From: AC-32 sp963728765
GTDB lineage: Bacteria > Actinomycetota > Thermoleophilia > Gaiellales > Gaiellaceae
Direction of reading: 5' to 3'
Assembly: GCA_963728765.1 (NCBI GenBank)
Contig: CAVSKX010000004.1
Span: forward strand, 62,001-126,000
Length of the DNA stretch: 64,000 nt
Shown here piece after piece: positions 43,804 through 51,672 of this stretch. Positions within the stretch are counted from its first letter, which is position 1; each line of letters begins with the position of its first letter. The notes below the pieces were generated by a model. That model was not told the origin of the DNA and did no database searches. It worked only from the letters and a program-made list of their open reading frames with translations. The position numbers were made by a program, and so were the translations under genes.

Positions 43804-45191
43804 GGCTCCTCCTTCACTGTAGCCGCGGCCGGGAAACGCACCTCGGCGCGCGTCCCGCCCTCGAGCCGGTTCGAGAGCGAGGCCTCGCCGCGCCAGCGGC
43901 GCGCGAGCGTCTGCACGATCGCGAGGCCGAGGCCGGTCCCCGAACGGGCGCTCCCGGCACTGCCGCGCGCGAACCGCTCGAACAGCTGTGTCTCCTCGCC
44001 CGCCTGCAAGCCGGGCCCCTCGTCGAGGACCGCGAGCCACGCCTCGCCGCCGTCGCGGCCCCAGTCGACTGCCACGCGGGTGGGCGAGTAGCGGAGGGCG
44101 TTCTCGATCAGGTTGTCCAGCAGGATCGCGAGATCCTCCTCGGAGGCCGCGATCGCGGCGTCGCCATTCCCGACGAGCTCGAGCTCGCGGCCGTCCTGCG
44201 TGGCGGCGGCAACCCAGCGCTCGTAGGCGCGCTCGGCCGCGCGTGCGAGCGAGACCGGACGCGCGGCGGCGGGCTTGTCACCCTCGCGCGCGAGCGTGAG
44301 CAGCGAGGTCAGCAGGCGCGCGAGCCGCTCGACCTCTCGTTCCGCGGCCTCGAGCTCCGCCACCGCCTCCGGCCCGGCCTTCGTCCGCGCCGACTCGATC
44401 CGCAGCCGCAGGCCGGTGAGCGGAGTCCGTAGCTGATGTGACGCGTTCGCCACGAACTCACGCTGGGCGGCGAGCACGACGCCCAGCCGCTCGGCCATGT
44501 CGTTGAAGGCCGCCGAGACCTCGCGCTGCTCGGCCGCACCCGCGACCTCAGCTCGCGCGCCCAGATCGCCTGCCTCGAGCCGCCTCGCCGTGGCGGCCAG
44601 GTTCCGCAGCGGCTGCGAGAGCGAGCTCGCGAGGAACCAGGCGAGCGCCAGGCCGACGACCAGCGCAAAGGCGCCGATCGCGATCAGGGCCAGCACACCA
44701 CGGCGGATGCGGGAGTGCACCGCGGACAGGCTCTGCGTCACGCGGGTCACGCCGACGACCTTGCCGTTGTTCGTGATCGGAACCGCCGTGTAGAGCAGGT
44801 CCTGGCCGAGCGTGTCGCTGTGGCGCTCGCCCTGGGCCCGGTTTCCGCGCAGCGCCGTCGCGATCTCGGGGCGGGAGGCGTAGGAAGCGTTCGGCGGGGC
44901 CGCGACCGTCGAATCCGCGAGCAACCGCCCGCGAACATCGACGACGATGACGCGCGCGCCGAGCGTGCGGCCGGAGCTGCGCGCGAGCTTGGCGAGCTCA
45001 GGGCGGTTGGGGCGGTCGCCCATGTGGCCCGACGCGTTCGCGGCCACGATGAACGCCTGCGAGGCGGCCTCGTTCTTCACCTCGGCGTCGATCCGTCGCG
45101 CGAGGTTGAGGGCGAGCGGCACCTCGAGCGCGACGATGATCAGCAGCAGCACGTACGCGAACGCGCCCAGAAGCTGGTTGCGGAGAGTCAT
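43788..45191 (-). CDS. Sensor histidine kinase
   Basis: 467 residues. Two membrane helices (residues ~8-30 and ~165-190) enclose an extracytoplasmic sensor of ~130 residues; HAMP follows, then HisKA with FVANASHQLRTPLTGLRL (phosphorylated His) and HATPase with DNLIENALRYS (N box), LDEGPGLQ (G1) and GTGLGLAIVQTLA (G2). Overlaps its regulator gene by 4 bases. The flanking small anchored proteins suggest an envelope signal such as metal or redox state. Confidence 0.93.
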   Translation of the reverse strand: MTLRNQLLGAFAYVLLLIIVALEVPLALNLARRIDAEVKNEAASQAFIVAANASGHMGDRPNRPELAKLARSSGRTLGARVIVVDVRGRLLADSTVAAPPNASYASRPEIATALRGNRAQGERHSDTLGQDLLYTAVPITNNGKVVGVTRVTQSLSAVHSRIRRGVLALIAIGAFALVVGLALAWFLASSLSQPLRNLAATARRLEAGDLGARAEVAGAAEQREVSAAFNDMAERLGVVLAAQREFVANASHQLRTPLTGLRLRIESARTKAGPEAVAELEAAEREVERLARLLTSLLTLAREGDKPAAARPVSLARAAERAYERWVAAATQDGRELELVGNGDAAIAASEEDLAILLDNLIENALRYSPTRVAVDWGRDGGEAWLAVLDEGPGLQAGEETQLFERFARGSAGSARSGTGLGLAIVQTLARRWRGEASLSNRLEGGTRAEVRFPAAATVKEEPWVEA

Positions 45192-45892
45192 TCGACCTCA
45201 TCCGGCGCCGAGAAGCGGAAGCCCACTCCGCGCACCGTGTGCACGTACCGGGGGGCGGCAGGGTCGTCGGCGAGCTTGCGCCGGATGCCGCTGACGTGGA
45301 CGTCGAGGGTCTTCGTCGAGCCGAACCAGTTCGGGTCCCAGACCTCGTCGATCAGCCGCTCGCGCGTCACGACTGAGCCCGCGTTGCGCATCAGCAGGTG
45401 CAGGAGCTCGAACTCCTTGCGGCTCAGCTCGAGCACGTCTCCGTCGAGTGTCACCTCGCGCCGCGCGGGGTCGAGCCTTACTTCACCGACCTCCAGCGGC
45501 CGGTCCTCCCCGGGCTCCGGCGCGGCAACGCGGCGCAGGACGGCGCGGATCCGCGCAACCACCTCGCGCCCGCTGAACGGCTTCACGACGTAGTCGTCGG
45601 CGCCGAGCTCGAGCCCGACCACGCGGTCGGCCTCCTCGCCGCGGGCGGTGAGCATGATGATCGGAACCTGCGAGCGCTGCCGCAGCTCGCGGCAGACGTC
45701 GAAGCCGGAGCCGTCCGGCAGCATCACGTCGAGGAGCACGAGGTCGGGATCGCGGCGCGCCTGCTCGAGCGCCTCGGCGACCGTGCCTGCCAGCAGCGTC
45801 TCGAAGCCCTCGCTACGGAGCACCTCCGCGAGGGGCTCGACGATCGAGGTCTCGTCCTCGACGAGGAGGATCGTGCGCTTGGGCCTGCTCAT
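45188..45892 (-). CDS. OmpR-family response regulator
   Basis: 234 residues. REC domain: LLVEDETSIVEPL, VLLDVMLPDGSGFDV (phosphorylated Asp ~52), MLTARGEE, DDYVVKPFSGREVVARI. Winged-helix output domain: LSRKEFELLHLLMRNAGSVV, LDVHVSGIRRKL and VRGVGFRF. Probably binds tandem direct repeats; GGTAAAGGTTYGGC sites occur before this operon and before the redox operon. Confidence 0.94.
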   Translation of the reverse strand: MSRPKRTILLVEDETSIVEPLAEVLRSEGFETLLAGTVAEALEQARRDPDLVLLDVMLPDGSGFDVCRELRQRSQVPIIMLTARGEEADRVVGLELGADDYVVKPFSGREVVARIRAVLRRVAAPEPGEDRPLEVGEVRLDPARREVTLDGDVLELSRKEFELLHLLMRNAGSVVTRERLIDEVWDPNWFGSTKTLDVHVSGIRRKLADDPAAPRYVHTVRGVGFRFSAPDEVE

Positions 45893-45903
45893 GGCGGAAT
45901 TGT

Positions 45904-45948
45904 GACGACCGAGAGGCGGCGCCGGGAGAGCGGGGCCGCCTCGTTGTC
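45904..45948 (-). repeat. Stem-loop between the small-protein gene and the regulator gene
   Basis: AGGCGGC (45914-45920) pairs perfectly with GCCGCCT (45935-45941), extended by GACGAC / GTTGTC outside an asymmetric bulge. It lies in the 68-base gap inside the operon. It might attenuate transcription or protect the upstream transcript, giving unequal levels of small protein and regulator. Confidence 0.5.
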
Positions 45949-45960
45949 GGGATGAGGGGA

Positions 45961-46383
45961 TCAGTCGTCGCCGCCGTGGCCGCCGTGGCCGGACTCGCCA
46001 CCGCCGCCCGGGCCGGAGTTCCTGCCGCCGTGGCCGGAGTCCCGGCCGTGGTCGTCGCCGCGGTTGGGGCCGCGTCGGTCGTCGACGCGCGTGGTGACGG
46101 GAGCGGCGCCGGCGCCAGGCGCGCAGCGCGGGTCGTTCGCGTGCTCGGCCTCGTCGCAGGGGCCGCGCAGGTCCTCGCCCGCCTCGTTGGCGCGTCCCCG
46201 TGCCTTGTTCTCGCGGCCGCGGTCTTCCTGCTCGGCCGTCGTGGCGGTCGTGGCCGTCGTTGACGCCGCCGGGCGGCTCGAGATCGAGGGGCTGGTGGTC
46301 GTGCCGAGGCTCGTCACCGTGCCGGCGAGCGCCACGCCCGCCAGCAGGAGAACGCCTCCGATGATCGCTGCGATCTTGAACAT
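45961..46383 (-). CDS. Small anchored protein with an HGGHGGDD tail (first gene of the two-component operon)
   Basis: 140 residues from the ATG at 46383. Hydrophobic anchor (IAAIIGGVLLLAGVALAGTV), a Ser/Thr-rich linker, a charged middle with one Cys pair (GPCDEAEHANDPRCAPG), then Gly/His/Asp/Arg repeats (DDHGRDSGHGG) ending SGHGGHGGDD. The two Cys may form a disulphide outside the membrane. Tail shared with two other small proteins in the window. Confidence 0.72.
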   Translation of the reverse strand: MFKIAAIIGGVLLLAGVALAGTVTSLGTTTSPSISSRPAASTTATTATTAEQEDRGRENKARGRANEAGEDLRGPCDEAEHANDPRCAPGAGAAPVTTRVDDRRGPNRGDDHGRDSGHGGRNSGPGGGGESGHGGHGGDD

Positions 46384-46470
46384 GTCGTGGCTCTCCTTCT
46401 CTTCGTGTCCCTTGCCAGGACAGCGTCGCCCGCGGCTGGTTCCGCGCGGGCAAGCCGAGATGAACGTCGC

Positions 46471-46494
46471 GCCAAGCCTCGGTAAAGGTTCGGC
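46471..46494 (-). promoter_or_regulatory. Putative response-regulator site before the two-component operon
   Basis: GGTAAAGGTTCGGC (46481-46494) with the flank GCCAAGCCTC matches 19 of 24 positions of 37745-37768, including 13 of 14 in the core. It lies 88-111 bases upstream of the 46383 start. A second repeat at 21 bp is not clear here. Confidence 0.6.
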
Positions 46495-46507
46495 AAAGCG
46501 AGCTTGT

Positions 46508-46672
46508 AGGAGGGTTCGACGAAATACCGGCTGTGTCGCCGAAACGCGCTGCTCGCCCCGATGCTGCGTCCTCAGTCGCGCCCGTACCCTCCAGGTACGA
46601 ACGCTCCCTACGTCCTTGCCTCGGAACGAGCATCGCGCCCCGGCGACGAGCGCTATTCCGCCAAACCCTCCT
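46508..46672. repeat. 165-base nested palindrome before rpmF
   Basis: Successive complementary arms fold the whole stretch: AGGAGGGTT (46508-46516) with AACCCTCCT (46664-46672); AATA with TATT; GCGC and TCGCC (46547-46558) with GGCGA and GCGC; CGATGCT (46559-46565) with AGCATCG; and an apical GTACC-CTCCA-GGTAC. It fills most of the gap between the divergent small-protein gene and rpmF. It could be a MITE-like element or a structured leader RNA. Confidence 0.6.
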
Positions 46673-46692
46673 GTGGCTATACTCGCCCGCCG

Positions 46693-46881
46693 ATGGCCGT
46701 CCCGAAGAAGAAAACCTCCAAGTCGCGCCGTGACAAGCGGCGCGCCACGCACCGGCTCGAAGCGCCGCGCGTGAACACCTGCCCGCAGTGCGGCCGCCCG
46801 AAGCAGCCGCACCGCATGTGCCCGAACTGCAAGACCTACGGCGGCCGCGAGATCGAGCCGCTCCGCACACCGTCTCCGTAG
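46693..46881 (+). CDS. rpmF: Ribosomal protein L32
   Basis: 62 residues. MAVPKKKTSKSRRDKRRATH is the conserved start, followed by two CxxC pairs (CPQCG, CPNC) forming the zinc site. Normal length. It leads the rpmF-plsX-acpP-rnc-smc series. Confidence 0.97.
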   Translation: MAVPKKKTSKSRRDKRRATHRLEAPRVNTCPQCGRPKQPHRMCPNCKTYGGREIEPLRTPSP

Positions 46882-46889
46882 CGTTGAGC

Positions 46890-46945
46890 GGACGCACGAG
46901 CAAAGCTCGTACGTCCTCGTGTCGGCATCGCAAGCGACGCCTCAG
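46890..46945. repeat. Two-hairpin repeat, copy H
   Basis: GGACGCACGAGC-AAA-GCTCGTACGTCC (46890-46916, one mismatch) and GGCATCGC-AA-GCGACGCC as hairpin 2. It occupies the rpmF-plsX gap and reaches the base before the preferred plsX start. Confidence 0.7.
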
Positions 46946-47944
46946 GTGACGAGAGTCGCCGTCGACGCGCTGGGCGGTGACCGCGCGCCGGAGGAGGTCG
47001 TGGCGGGTGCGCTCGAGGCCGCGCAGGACGGCATCCAGCCGATCCTCTTCGGCCCCGCCGGGCTGGATACGGGCGGGCTGCCGCTCGTCCAGGCTCCCGA
47101 CGCGATCGGGATGGAGGAGAAGCCGGCCGACGCCGTGCGCGCGAAGCCGAACAGTTCCCTTGTCGCGGCCTGCCGCGCCGTCGGCCAGGGCGAGGCCGAC
47201 GCGGTCGTCTCCGCCGGGAACACCGGGGCGATGCTCGCGGCGTGTTTCGTCGAGCTGCGCCGCCTGAAGGGCGTCGGGCGGCCGGCGATCGCGGTCGTCA
47301 TCCCGTCCAAGCGGGGGCCGTCGGTGCTGATCGACTCCGGCGCGAACGCCGACGCGCGGCCGGAGTACCTGCTGCAGTTCGCGCACATGGGATCGGTCTT
47401 CGCCGAGGAGGTGCTCGAGATCCGCGACCCGGAGGTCCGGCTGCTCTCGATCGGCGAGGAAGCGGAGAAGGGCAACCAGCTGACCCTCGAGGCGCACGCG
47501 CTCCTGGCCGAGGCCGAGGGTCTGCGCTTCGGCGGCAACACCGAGAGCCGCGACCTGCTGCTCGGCGCCGCCGACGTGGTCGTTTGCGACGGCTTCACCG
47601 GAAACGTCGTCCTGAAGCTGCTCGAGGGGACGATCAAGGAACTGCTGGAGGCGCTGCGGGAGGAGATCACCGCGACCCGCCGCGGCCGCGTCGGCGGCCT
47701 GCTGATCCGGCCGGCCGCGCGCGGGATACGCAACCGGCTCGATCCCGAGACCTACGGCGGCGCGTACCTGCTGGGCCTGCGCGGGCTCGCGGTGATCGCG
47801 CACGGCAACTCCTCCCGCCGCGCGATCGCGAACGCAATCCGGCTCGCCGCGCGGGGTGTGGAGCACGACGTCGTCGGCAGGCTCGCGCAGCGCCTTTCGG
47901 AAAGAGTGTTAGCATCCGCGCGCTCTGAACCCCCCGGCAAGTGA
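46946..47944 (+). CDS. plsX: Phosphate acyltransferase PlsX
   Basis: 332 residues from the GTG at 46946 (VTRVAVDALGGDRAPEEVV), the canonical PlsX start. A GTG at 46919 is in frame but lies inside repeat copy H, so I reject it. DAVVSAGNTGAMLAACFVEL, RPAIAVVIPSKRGPSVLIDS, GEEAEKGNQLT and VCDGFTGNVVLKLLEG are family motifs. Converts acyl-ACP to acyl phosphate in phospholipid synthesis. Confidence 0.95.
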   Translation: MTRVAVDALGGDRAPEEVVAGALEAAQDGIQPILFGPAGLDTGGLPLVQAPDAIGMEEKPADAVRAKPNSSLVAACRAVGQGEADAVVSAGNTGAMLAACFVELRRLKGVGRPAIAVVIPSKRGPSVLIDSGANADARPEYLLQFAHMGSVFAEEVLEIRDPEVRLLSIGEEAEKGNQLTLEAHALLAEAEGLRFGGNTESRDLLLGAADVVVCDGFTGNVVLKLLEGTIKELLEALREEITATRRGRVGGLLIRPAARGIRNRLDPETYGGAYLLGLRGLAVIAHGNSSRRAIANAIRLAARGVEHDVVGRLAQRLSERVLASARSEPPGK

Positions 47945-47950
47945 GGTGAG

Positions 47951-48196
47951 ATGGCAGCATCGCGAGAGGAAGTCTTCGAGCGGGTCAAGGAAGTCCTGAC
48001 GGAGCAGCTCGGAGTCGACGAGAACGAGGTCACCGAAGACGCCTCCTTCCAAGAGGATCTCGATGCCGACTCGCTCGATCTCGTGGAGCTCATCATGGAG
48101 CTGGAGGACCAGTTCGGAATCAAGATCTCGGACGAGGACGCGCAGAAGATCCAGACCGTCGGGCAAGCCGTCGACTACGTCTCAACGCACCAGTAG
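47951..48196 (+). CDS. acpP: Acyl carrier protein
   Basis: 81 residues, acidic. LDADSLDLVELIMELEDQFG contains the DSLD motif whose Ser carries the 4'-phosphopantetheine. Six bases after plsX with GAGGTGAG before the ATG. Confidence 0.97.
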   Translation: MAASREEVFERVKEVLTEQLGVDENEVTEDASFQEDLDADSLDLVELIMELEDQFGIKISDEDAQKIQTVGQAVDYVSTHQ

Positions 48197-48224
48197 CCGA
48201 GCCCCGAGCGGCCGCCCGGAGCAG

Positions 48225-48890
48225 CTGGCGCGGCTGATCGACGGCCTGCCGGGGGAGCTGCTGGAGAATGTCTTCACGCACAGCTCGTGGGCGCCCGACC
48301 GGCCGTCCTCGTACGAGCGGCTCGAGTTCCTCGGCGACAGCGTGCTCGAGCTGGCGATCGCGCGGGCGTTGTACGACAGGTATCCCGACTTCTCGGAGGG
48401 GCGGATGGCGAAGATCCGCTCCCACGTGGTCTCGCGCGCCTCGTGCGCGGTGGTCGCGCGCGAGCTCGGGCTTGGGCAGCGGCTCGGGGAGCGCGGGGAG
48501 GAGTTGGCGCCGTCCGAAGAGCTGGAGCGCTTGTCGCGCAACCGAAACGTGCTCGCGGCGCTGCTGGAGGCCTCGCTCGCGGCGCTGTACCTGCAGCACG
48601 GGTTCGAGTCGATCCGCGAGGCCGTGGTGGCAGCGTTCGACGGCCGCATCGAGTACGCGCTGACGAGCCACGTCGACCACAAGACGGAGCTCCAGGAGGA
48701 GCTCGCGCGGCAAGGACGGCAGGTCGTCTACAACGTGCTCGACGTCAAGGGGCCGCCGCACGACCGCACCTTCACGTGCGCGGCGGTGATCGACGGCGAG
48801 GAGGTCGGAGTCGGCAGCGGCCGCTCCAAGAAGGCCGCGGAACAAGCCGCCGCGCGCGAGGCGCTCGACCGCCTCGCACCGGCCGTGTAG
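48225..48890 (+). CDS. rnc: Ribonuclease III
   Basis: About 221 residues if translation starts at CTG 48225. YERLEFLGDSVLELAIA is the catalytic signature, SEGRMAKIRSHVVS and LLEASLAALYLQHG follow, and the C-terminal dsRNA-binding domain has HKTELQEELARQGRQ and GSGRSKKAAEQAAAREAL. No ATG, GTG or TTG occurs in this frame between 48066 and the catalytic motif; the ATG at 48063 would overlap acpP by 134 bases. Start is therefore unsure: coupled CTG initiation or a sequence error. Confidence 0.9.
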   Translation: MARLIDGLPGELLENVFTHSSWAPDRPSSYERLEFLGDSVLELAIARALYDRYPDFSEGRMAKIRSHVVSRASCAVVARELGLGQRLGERGEELAPSEELERLSRNRNVLAALLEASLAALYLQHGFESIREAVVAAFDGRIEYALTSHVDHKTELQEELARQGRQVVYNVLDVKGPPHDRTFTCAAVIDGEEVGVGSGRSKKAAEQAAAREALDRLAPAV

Positions 48891-48905
48891 CCGAGCCCGC
48901 CTACC

Positions 48906-49027
48906 CCGGGGTCAGGTCTTGCATTGCCACATTCCCGTCACAAGTGCGTGACGATGCGTCCACGCGCCGGTGGATGAGATGTTGCGGTTTAGGCGCTGAA
49001 ATGCGTCGTTGCAAGATCTGACCCCGG
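48906..49027. repeat. 122-bp element with terminal inverted repeats (copy 2)
   Basis: Ends CCGGGGTCAGGTCTTGCA (48906-48923) and its reverse complement with one mismatch (49010-49027). The internal hairpin is TCCAC-GCGCCG-GTGGA (48959-48974). Same ends as the element at 14227-14362 but different interior. It also begins 16 bases after the preceding stop (rnc). Confidence 0.75.
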
Positions 49028-49074
49028 TTGAGGCGCGCGGCGATATCCGCCGCTCCGAGTAGCCTCCCGCGCGC

Positions 49075-51672
49075 GTGCACCTGCGTGCGATCAAGCTGCG
49101 CGGCTTCAAGTCGTTTCCGGAGCCGGTCGAGGTTCGCCTGGAGCCGGGCGTCGCCGTCGTCGTCGGCCCGAACGGCTCGGGCAAGTCGAATGTGGCCGAC
49201 GCGCTGCTCTGGGCCTCGGGCTCGCTGAGCCCCCAGGAGCTGCGCGCGGAGAAGCCCGACGACGTGCTCTTCGCGGGCTCGCCGGGCCATCCGCCGGCCG
49301 ATTTCTGCGAGGTCGAGCTGTTGTTCGACAACGAGGACGGCGCATTGGGCGAGCTCGACTTCAGCGAGGTCTCGATCGCGCGCCGCCTGCACCGCGGCGG
49401 CGAGGGCCAGTACCTGATCAACCGCGCCGCAGTGCGCCGCACCGACCTCGTCGAGCTGCTCGCGGACGTGGGCCTCGGCGGCAGCCACGGCTCGGTGATC
49501 AGCCAGGGGAAGGTCGAACAAATCCTCGCGAGCAAGCCCGAGGAGCGGCGGGCGCTGATCGAGGACGCCGCCGGGCTCGGGAGGTTCAAGCGCCGCCGCC
49601 ACCGCGCGGAGCTGAAGCTGGCGCGGGTGCAGATCCAGGTCGAGCGAGCGCGCGATCTCGAGGCCGAGGTGAAGGGCCGGCTGCGGCCGCTCGCGTTGCA
49701 GGCCACCGCGGCCCAGCGTGCAGAGAAGCTCCGCGGCGACATCGCTGGGCTGCGGGCCCGCGTCGCGCAGCTCGACCTCGCCGGCATCGACGAGCGCCTG
49801 GCGGAGGTCGAGGAGCGGCGGACGGCGGCCGCGCTAGAGCGTCGGCGTACTACTGAGCGGCTCGAGGCGCTGCTGGCCGAGCGCAACCGCGTCGAAGAGG
49901 AGCTCGCTGCGGCAGCGGGGCGGGGCGACGGAGCGACCTCTGCGCTCTACCGCCTGCGCAGCGTGAACGAGCGGCTCGAGCTGCGGCGCGACGCGGCGCG
50001 GGAGCTCTGCGACCGGCTCCGGGCCCAGCCTCTGCTGGCGCCCACGCGCGCCAACCCCGAGCGGGAGACGCTGCGCGAGAAGGCGCGCCTGGCGCGGGAG
50101 CGGCTCGCGGCGCTCGAGCACTCGCTTGCGGAGCGCGAAGGCCTCCCGCCGGCCGCGCGGGCGCTTGCCGAGGAAGGCGAACGGCTGGCCCTATCGCTGC
50201 TGGAGGTCGAGGCGGGGTACGAGCGGGCCGCCGCCGCGGCGCTCGGCGCCCGTGCCGCGGCGCTCGTCGCGGCGGACACGCCCGGTGCGCTCGCCCTCGT
50301 CGAGCGCGCGCGGAAGGCCGGGCTCGGCGACCTGGCGGTGCTCGTCCCGGCGTGCGGCGAGGACCGGCGCCCGGCTCGGCCGCCGCTGCTCGGTGCGGAG
50401 CCCCTGTCGTGCCGGGTGCACCCGCGACCTGGCGGTGAGCGGGTCGCCGAGCTGCTCGAGGACGTCTGGCTCGCCGAGCCGTCCGAGCTCGCTCAGGCGG
50501 AGAGCGGCATCCTCGTCACGCGGGAAGGGCATTGCTTCGACGCGGCGCGCGGCGAGCTCTGGTTCGCCGGCGAGACCGCGGAGGCCGTCCTTCTCCAGCT
50601 CGACGCGCGGCGGCGCGCGCTGGCGCAGGAGGCGGACGAGCTCGAGCAGCACGCGGAGGAGCTCCCGGCGGAGGCGCCGCCGGTCCCGACCGGGCCCCTC
50701 GCGGCGCTTGCGGAACGGCTCGCCTCGGCGCTGCAGGACGCGGCCGGCGCGGCGGAGCGTTTCGAGGCGCCGCTGCGGGCGCGCGTCGACGCGGGCGCGA
50801 CCCGCGCAGGCGAGCTCGCGGCCGAGCTGCGCAGGCTCGGCGGCGAGGAGGCGGAAGTGCGCCGGGCGGCCGCAGAGGCCGGCGAGCGCGCGGCGGGCAT
50901 CGACGTCGAGGGCGCGCGGCTGGAGGCGGAGGCGGACGAGGCGCGGCGGCGGCTCGAGGAGGCAGGCGCCGAGCCAGCCAAGGGTGACGACCGCGAGGAG
51001 CTCGCCGAGAAGATCGAGCGGCTGGAGCGCCGGCGCGAGACGCTCGGCCAGGTCAACCCGCTCGCCAAGGAGGAGTACGAGCGCGAGAAGGAACGCCTGA
51101 CCGAGCTCACGGAGCAGCGCGCCGACCTCGAGGCGAGCCTGAAAGAGCTCGAGGAGCTGCGCGCAGAGCTCGCCGACACCGTCGAGCGCCGTTTCGACGA
51201 GACCTTCGCCGCGGTGAGCGCGCACTTCGAGGAGGTCGCGGCGACCCTCTTCCCCGGCGGCCGGGGCCGGCTTCGCCTCACCGAGCCCGACGAGGACGTA
51301 CCCGACGCCGAGCCGGGGGTCGAGGTAGAGCTGCGGCCGGCAGGCAAGCGGGTGACGCGGCTCTCGCTGCTCTCGGGCGGTGAGAAGGCGCTCGGCGCGA
51401 TCTCGTTCCTGTTCGCGCTCTTCCTGGCCCGGCCGTGCCCGTTCTACCTCCTCGACGAAGTCGAGGCCGCGCTCGACGACGCCAACATCGGCCGCTTCGT
51501 CGAGCTCCTGCGCCGCTACTCCGAGACGGCCCAGTTCATCGTCGTCACCCACCAGAAGAAGACCATGGAGGCCGCCGACGTGCTCTACGGCGTGACGATG
51601 GGTGGCGACGGCGTCTCGCAGATCGTCTCCCGGCGCCTGCCGCAGGACGAGCCGGTCACCGCCGTCGCATAG
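49075..51672 (+). CDS. smc: Chromosome segregation protein SMC, short-armed
   Basis: 865 residues, against a usual ~1,180. Head: GFKSFPEPVEV, Walker A VGPNGSGKSN, GQYLINRAAVRR, SVISQGKVEQILASKPEERR; C-terminal signature LSLLSGGEKALGAISFLFAL and Walker B PFYLLDEVEAALDD. Hinge at about residues 376-500. The two coiled-coil arms are ~200 residues each instead of ~330. The frame is continuous with no sign of deletion by error. GTG start at 49075 (VHLRAIKLRGFKSF). Confidence 0.93.
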   Translation: MHLRAIKLRGFKSFPEPVEVRLEPGVAVVVGPNGSGKSNVADALLWASGSLSPQELRAEKPDDVLFAGSPGHPPADFCEVELLFDNEDGALGELDFSEVSIARRLHRGGEGQYLINRAAVRRTDLVELLADVGLGGSHGSVISQGKVEQILASKPEERRALIEDAAGLGRFKRRRHRAELKLARVQIQVERARDLEAEVKGRLRPLALQATAAQRAEKLRGDIAGLRARVAQLDLAGIDERLAEVEERRTAAALERRRTTERLEALLAERNRVEEELAAAAGRGDGATSALYRLRSVNERLELRRDAARELCDRLRAQPLLAPTRANPERETLREKARLARERLAALEHSLAEREGLPPAARALAEEGERLALSLLEVEAGYERAAAAALGARAAALVAADTPGALALVERARKAGLGDLAVLVPACGEDRRPARPPLLGAEPLSCRVHPRPGGERVAELLEDVWLAEPSELAQAESGILVTREGHCFDAARGELWFAGETAEAVLLQLDARRRALAQEADELEQHAEELPAEAPPVPTGPLAALAERLASALQDAAGAAERFEAPLRARVDAGATRAGELAAELRRLGGEEAEVRRAAAEAGERAAGIDVEGARLEAEADEARRRLEEAGAEPAKGDDREELAEKIERLERRRETLGQVNPLAKEEYEREKERLTELTEQRADLEASLKELEELRAELADTVERRFDETFAAVSAHFEEVAATLFPGGRGRLRLTEPDEDVPDAEPGVEVELRPAGKRVTRLSLLSGGEKALGAISFLFALFLARPCPFYLLDEVEAALDDANIGRFVELLRRYSETAQFIVVTHQKKTMEAADVLYGVTMGGDGVSQIVSRRLPQDEPVTAVA

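Noticed and set aside
46561..46692. Upstream extension of rpmF
   Set aside because: The frame is open by chance through the palindrome; L32 begins at MAVPKKK at 46693.
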